The notes below the pieces were generated by a model. That model made no database searches, was not told where the DNA came from, and saw only the letters and a list, made by a program, of their open reading frames with translations. A stretch of DNA of 64,000 nt from Aphelenchoides besseyi (Eukaryota; Nematoda; Chromadorea; Rhabditida; Aphelenchoididae), in assembly GCA_024699855.1 (NCBI GenBank), contig JAMPIQ010000003.1:5456001-5520000 (forward strand). The letters are read 5' to 3'. Every line of letters begins with the position of its first letter. Position 1 is the first letter of the stretch. A program made the translations under genes and the position numbers. Shown here in pieces: positions 59,879-64,000 of this stretch.

Positions 59879-61048
59879 GGCCGCGAACTTCCCGGACTGA
59901 ATTGACGTCAAGTCAAATTTTGTCATCGCAACTTCGATACGATGGCGAGTATAAGCGAAGGAGCACGAATAGCATACGACGAATGTCAATTTCAATTCCA
60001 CAAAAGACGATGGAACTACAGTTTGATGTCCGAAGATGGTCGTATAGTCGGCGAAACGATTTTGCCAGACGGAACTCGTGAAGCGGTCAGTCATATAAAA
60101 TGAATCAAAAAAGATGGTTAATTCCAGGCATTTGTTCATGCAATATCGGCAGCTGGTGTTGCTCATCGAATAACTAAAGACTGTAGTAAAGGACGAATTT
60201 CGCGATGTGGTTGCGATCTCAGTTCGACTCGCAATTCTGTTCGACCGAATGCAGACGGAAGTTACGCATATCGTGGGTGTTCTGATAATGTTCACGTGAG
60301 TAAGAGTCTTAAACATTGCAAATGCATCTTGTGTTTTATAGTATGGAATTGCTGTTGCTTCGGGTTTGTTAACACAAACACGTACACTTATTGTATCGAC
60401 GTTTAGAATTTGTGGATACTGCAGAGAAACAAAAAGAACCACAGCTTGGAACAACGAATAGTAAATCTGCACAACAATCGGGCTGGACGAGAAGTTCTCG
60501 CTACGAATCTACGACCTCAATGCAAATGTCATGGTGTCAGTGGAGTCTGCGAAGTAGATAACTATCTCTGTGAAAGTTAAACGTTAAATTTTAAGGTTCG
60601 AACATGTTGCGAAGCACTGGCAAGTTTCCGTGAAATTGGCCAAATAATCAAAGTTGAATTTGACGGCGCTACAGAAGTATAAATCATTCGACCGGACGAA
60701 AATAGTCGGCCGGTAATGGAGAGAAAAAATTCGATGTTCAAACGACACACATCACACGATCTCGTATATTGAGGTTGAGTTAACAGAACCAACATTCTTA
60801 AGGTCTATCTCAATCCATCTCCCGATTACTGTGAACCCGATGAATCTCGTGGTATTTTCGGAACTCATGGCCGACCGTGTAATATTTCATCGATGGCATT
60901 GAACAGCTGTGATCTGTTGTGTTGTCATCGAGGATTTGACACGGAAATGCGTGTGGTCAAAGAGCGATGTAAATGTAAATTTTATTATTGTTGTCGAGTG
61001 GAATGCCAAACTTGTGAGCGAACAATCATACATCATACGTGCAAATAA
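59879..61048 (+). pseudogene. Wnt ligand gene with nonsense codons and a frameshift
   Basis: Unmistakable Wnt exons: to 60085, 60128-60295, 60342-60363, 60407-60553, 60596-60763 and 60803-61048. Conserved parts include [74 protein letters not shown] (serine for palmitoleoylation) and the Cys-rich C-terminus to HHTCK. Disabling changes: TGA at 59903-59905 in the ELPGL…RQVKFC region; a +1 frameshift between EFVDTAEKQ and VNLHNN, explained by one extra A in the run 60431-60435; TAA at 60680-60682 just after EFDGATEV; and Gly (GGC, 59879-59881) where an early Cys is expected. Exons before 59879, including the signal peptide, were not found. Splice sites remain good, so decay may be recent. Assembly error could explain the frameshift but hardly both stops. 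AATAAA at 61068. Confidence 0.75.
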
Positions 61049-61111
61049 CTTTCCTGTAATATTCTTCAATAAAAACTCAAACAATTTGTGGTGATCAAGT
61101 TTATTTGCATC

Positions 61112-62433
<1,322 letters not shown>

Positions 62434-63509
62434 TATGTTGTGAGATCATTTCGACTCAACAATATTAGAAACGTCAATCTGAAATCAAAACTTTGCAATT
62501 GTTAGAACGCATCTCTAGGAATTCACAGGCTGAAAGATAGCACTGAAAGTATGAAACAAACGGTTAGACCATCTTAACATTCATCTATTCAACTTTAATT
62601 CGATCGTAAATAAAATCACTTCGACTTTCAATAATCGCACATATTTATACCTAAATCAAATACTCGTTTACAAAAACTCCCAACTTGAATATGCTCTTAT
62701 ACGACTTCTTGCTCGTCCAACTTATCAAGTGAAATTCACTTACCAGTGAAATTACTGTCAATGACTCGTCAATTGCATCAACTCAAAATGCAACTGCCGA
62801 ACATGAACTTGTCATCAACCAACTATTGAATCACTGCAATCCTCTAATTTCAACGAAACACCTATTCAGAAATGCATCTTGCATTTCGGACGTGTTTTGT
62901 AACAATACTAATTCGTGCATCTGTCGTCAATTTACATTGGGCTTTGCGTCGTGAGTTCGTGTCACAGTGCAGTTTAGAGGGATGAATAGTGTCAAGGACA
63001 GTGTGCAATTTGTGTTTGAACAAACGGTTATATTAATAGCAAAATCTTATTTACTGAATTTGTCGCTTATAATCTCATGATTGATATCACTAATTAAACA
63101 GAGCAAAGTTCATAGGAAGTAGGCTGATTATTGATTAGGCCTAAGGTTGTTATCAATCATTTTTAATGTACAACAGTGCTCATTCTTATAAATGTCGTTG
63201 TTCACGTAGCATTATACCTTGACATAGATTAGAAACGAACGGAAATTGAAGCGTTGATAAGCGCAAACAAAAACCTTTGCACTGCGTTCTCCTTAAATTT
63301 CTATAACATCTATGCACAACTAAAAGAGTGTTTATTGGGGGTTTTCAATAAGTGAATCTCTGCAAAATCTTCTTTCACGCGTAAGCGATTGAGACATTCG
63401 GTTTTTAAAGACATCATTTCTTATCGATTGCGTCAGACATTTTGCTATTGTCTGGTATAAAAGTACCATCTGCCATTTCTGTCACTTCAATAGTAGTGAT
63501 CGCTTCGTA
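62434..63509. other. Intergenic region upstream of the phosphatase gene
   Basis: AT-rich spacer of about 1.1 kb between divergent loci. No gene, repeat or RNA feature was recognised. Confidence 0.5.
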
Positions 63510-64000
63510 ATGTATTTGTTTTCACTCTTATTGTACGTTATACTTGTAAGCTGCACATTGGCTGAAAGATTAGGACTTCCAGTAAATCGAAAGATCGGAT
63601 GGAAGACAGAAAACAAGAATCACGGACCTTACAGAGGTTAAAGATTTCTTATGTGGAACTAAAAATTAGTTAAGGTCAACCCGAACAAGTACACATTGCT
63701 TATAGCGGTACATGCACAAGACAAACAAGTCCAATTGTAATAACGTTTTCAGGCGACGTAACCAAAATGTCAGTTACTTGGTTGACTTATGACGATACGG
63801 AAAGATCGTTCGTTGAATACGGCGAAAACGGAAGTTTTAATCGGAAAGTTGAGGCTCAAATTAGTAGTTTTGTTGACGGTGGAAAGAAACACACTGTTCG
63901 TTACATTCATCGAGCGCTTATTGAAAACGTTCAACCAATTCATCGCTATGTCTATCGAGTTGGATCGGAATACGGTTGGAGCTCAATTTACTCGTTTGTT
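63510..64000 (+). CDS. Purple acid phosphatase, 5' part
   Basis: Exons 63510-63636, 63675-63707 and 63753 to the window end, in frame. A signal peptide (LFSLLLYVILVSCTLA) starts the protein. Then come GQPEQVHIAYSGD and KMSVTWLTYDD, the N-terminal fibronectin-like domain signature of plant- and nematode-type purple acid phosphatases (ACP7-like). The metal-binding catalytic domain lies beyond the window, so activity cannot be judged. The protein should be secreted or lysosomal. Confidence 0.88.

Noticed and set aside
59837..60472. Minus-strand frame of 211 codons across the Wnt locus
   Set aside because: Antisense to clear Wnt exons and their introns; composition looks like a shadow frame.
60677..60705. 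Possible 29-base intron (gtataa to aatag) that would bypass the TAA in the Wnt gene
   Set aside because: Too short for splicing here, and it would put the conserved RPVMERKNSMFKRH segment out of frame.

Overview
The window reads as a gene-dense stretch of a nematode nuclear genome. Introns are mostly 38-60 bases, begin gt[a/g]ag and end ttt(c/t)ag, and most genes carry an AATAAA signal shortly after the stop. Several genes are diagnostic of nematodes: a PMT-1 type phosphoethanolamine methyltransferase, an UNC-93 protein with the long N-terminus, an SPV-1 type F-BAR/C1/RhoGAP, a DMSR-type peptide GPCR and a nuclear hormone receptor with the nematode-style P-box. I cannot place the species. All gene models were spliced by eye, so termini are better supported than every internal exon.

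Layout. 1-2.7 kb: no supported gene. 2.7-11.3 kb (+): SPV-1/ARHGAP29-like RhoGAP with two alternative first-exon sets. 11.4-13.4 kb (-): a small one-membrane-span protein and a cystathionine gamma-lyase. 14.24-15.00 kb: a foldback mariner-like element. 15.6-17.3 kb (+): pmt-1. 18.3-19.6 kb (+): peptide GPCR. 20.1-21.9 kb (+): MFS transporter. 22-26.4 kb: long noncoding stretch. 26.4-30.3 kb (+): calsyntenin. 31.6-34.9 kb (-): coatomer beta, divergently paired with 35.2-37.3 kb (+) SENP6/7-like SUMO protease, followed at 190 bases by proteasome beta-3 (37.4-38.2 kb). 38.8-39.7 kb (+): DMRT factor with a DMA domain. 39.9-44.8 kb (-): nuclear receptor, TTC38 and an unrecognised protein in tandem. 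45.2-47.8 kb (+): unc-93. 48.1-50.0 kb (-): C2H2 zinc-finger protein. 51.1-52.5 kb (+): secreted TPM-domain protein, then folliculin (52.8-54.9 kb). 55-58.4 kb: long upstream region of a Hairy/HES-type bHLH gene (58.4-59.1 kb) whose protein ends WRPF. 63.5 kb to the end (+): 5' part of a purple acid phosphatase.

The most unusual part is 59.4-62.4 kb. A recognisable Wnt gene lies there with intact splice sites, but it carries two in-frame nonsense codons, a one-base frameshift in an A-run and loss of an early cysteine. It is flanked on one side by an envelope-like reading frame on the opposite strand and on the other by a divergent, apparently frameshifted Rpt2 (26S proteasome ATPase) paralogue. 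This looks like a small block of decaying genes, with assembly error as the alternative for the indels but not easily for the nonsense codons.

Functionally the window is a mix of housekeeping genes (coatomer, proteasome, SUMO protease, one-carbon/sulfur and phosphocholine metabolism), neuronal genes (calsyntenin, unc-93, peptide GPCR) and developmental regulators (DMRT, HES, Wnt remnant). No rRNA, tRNA or CRISPR was seen.
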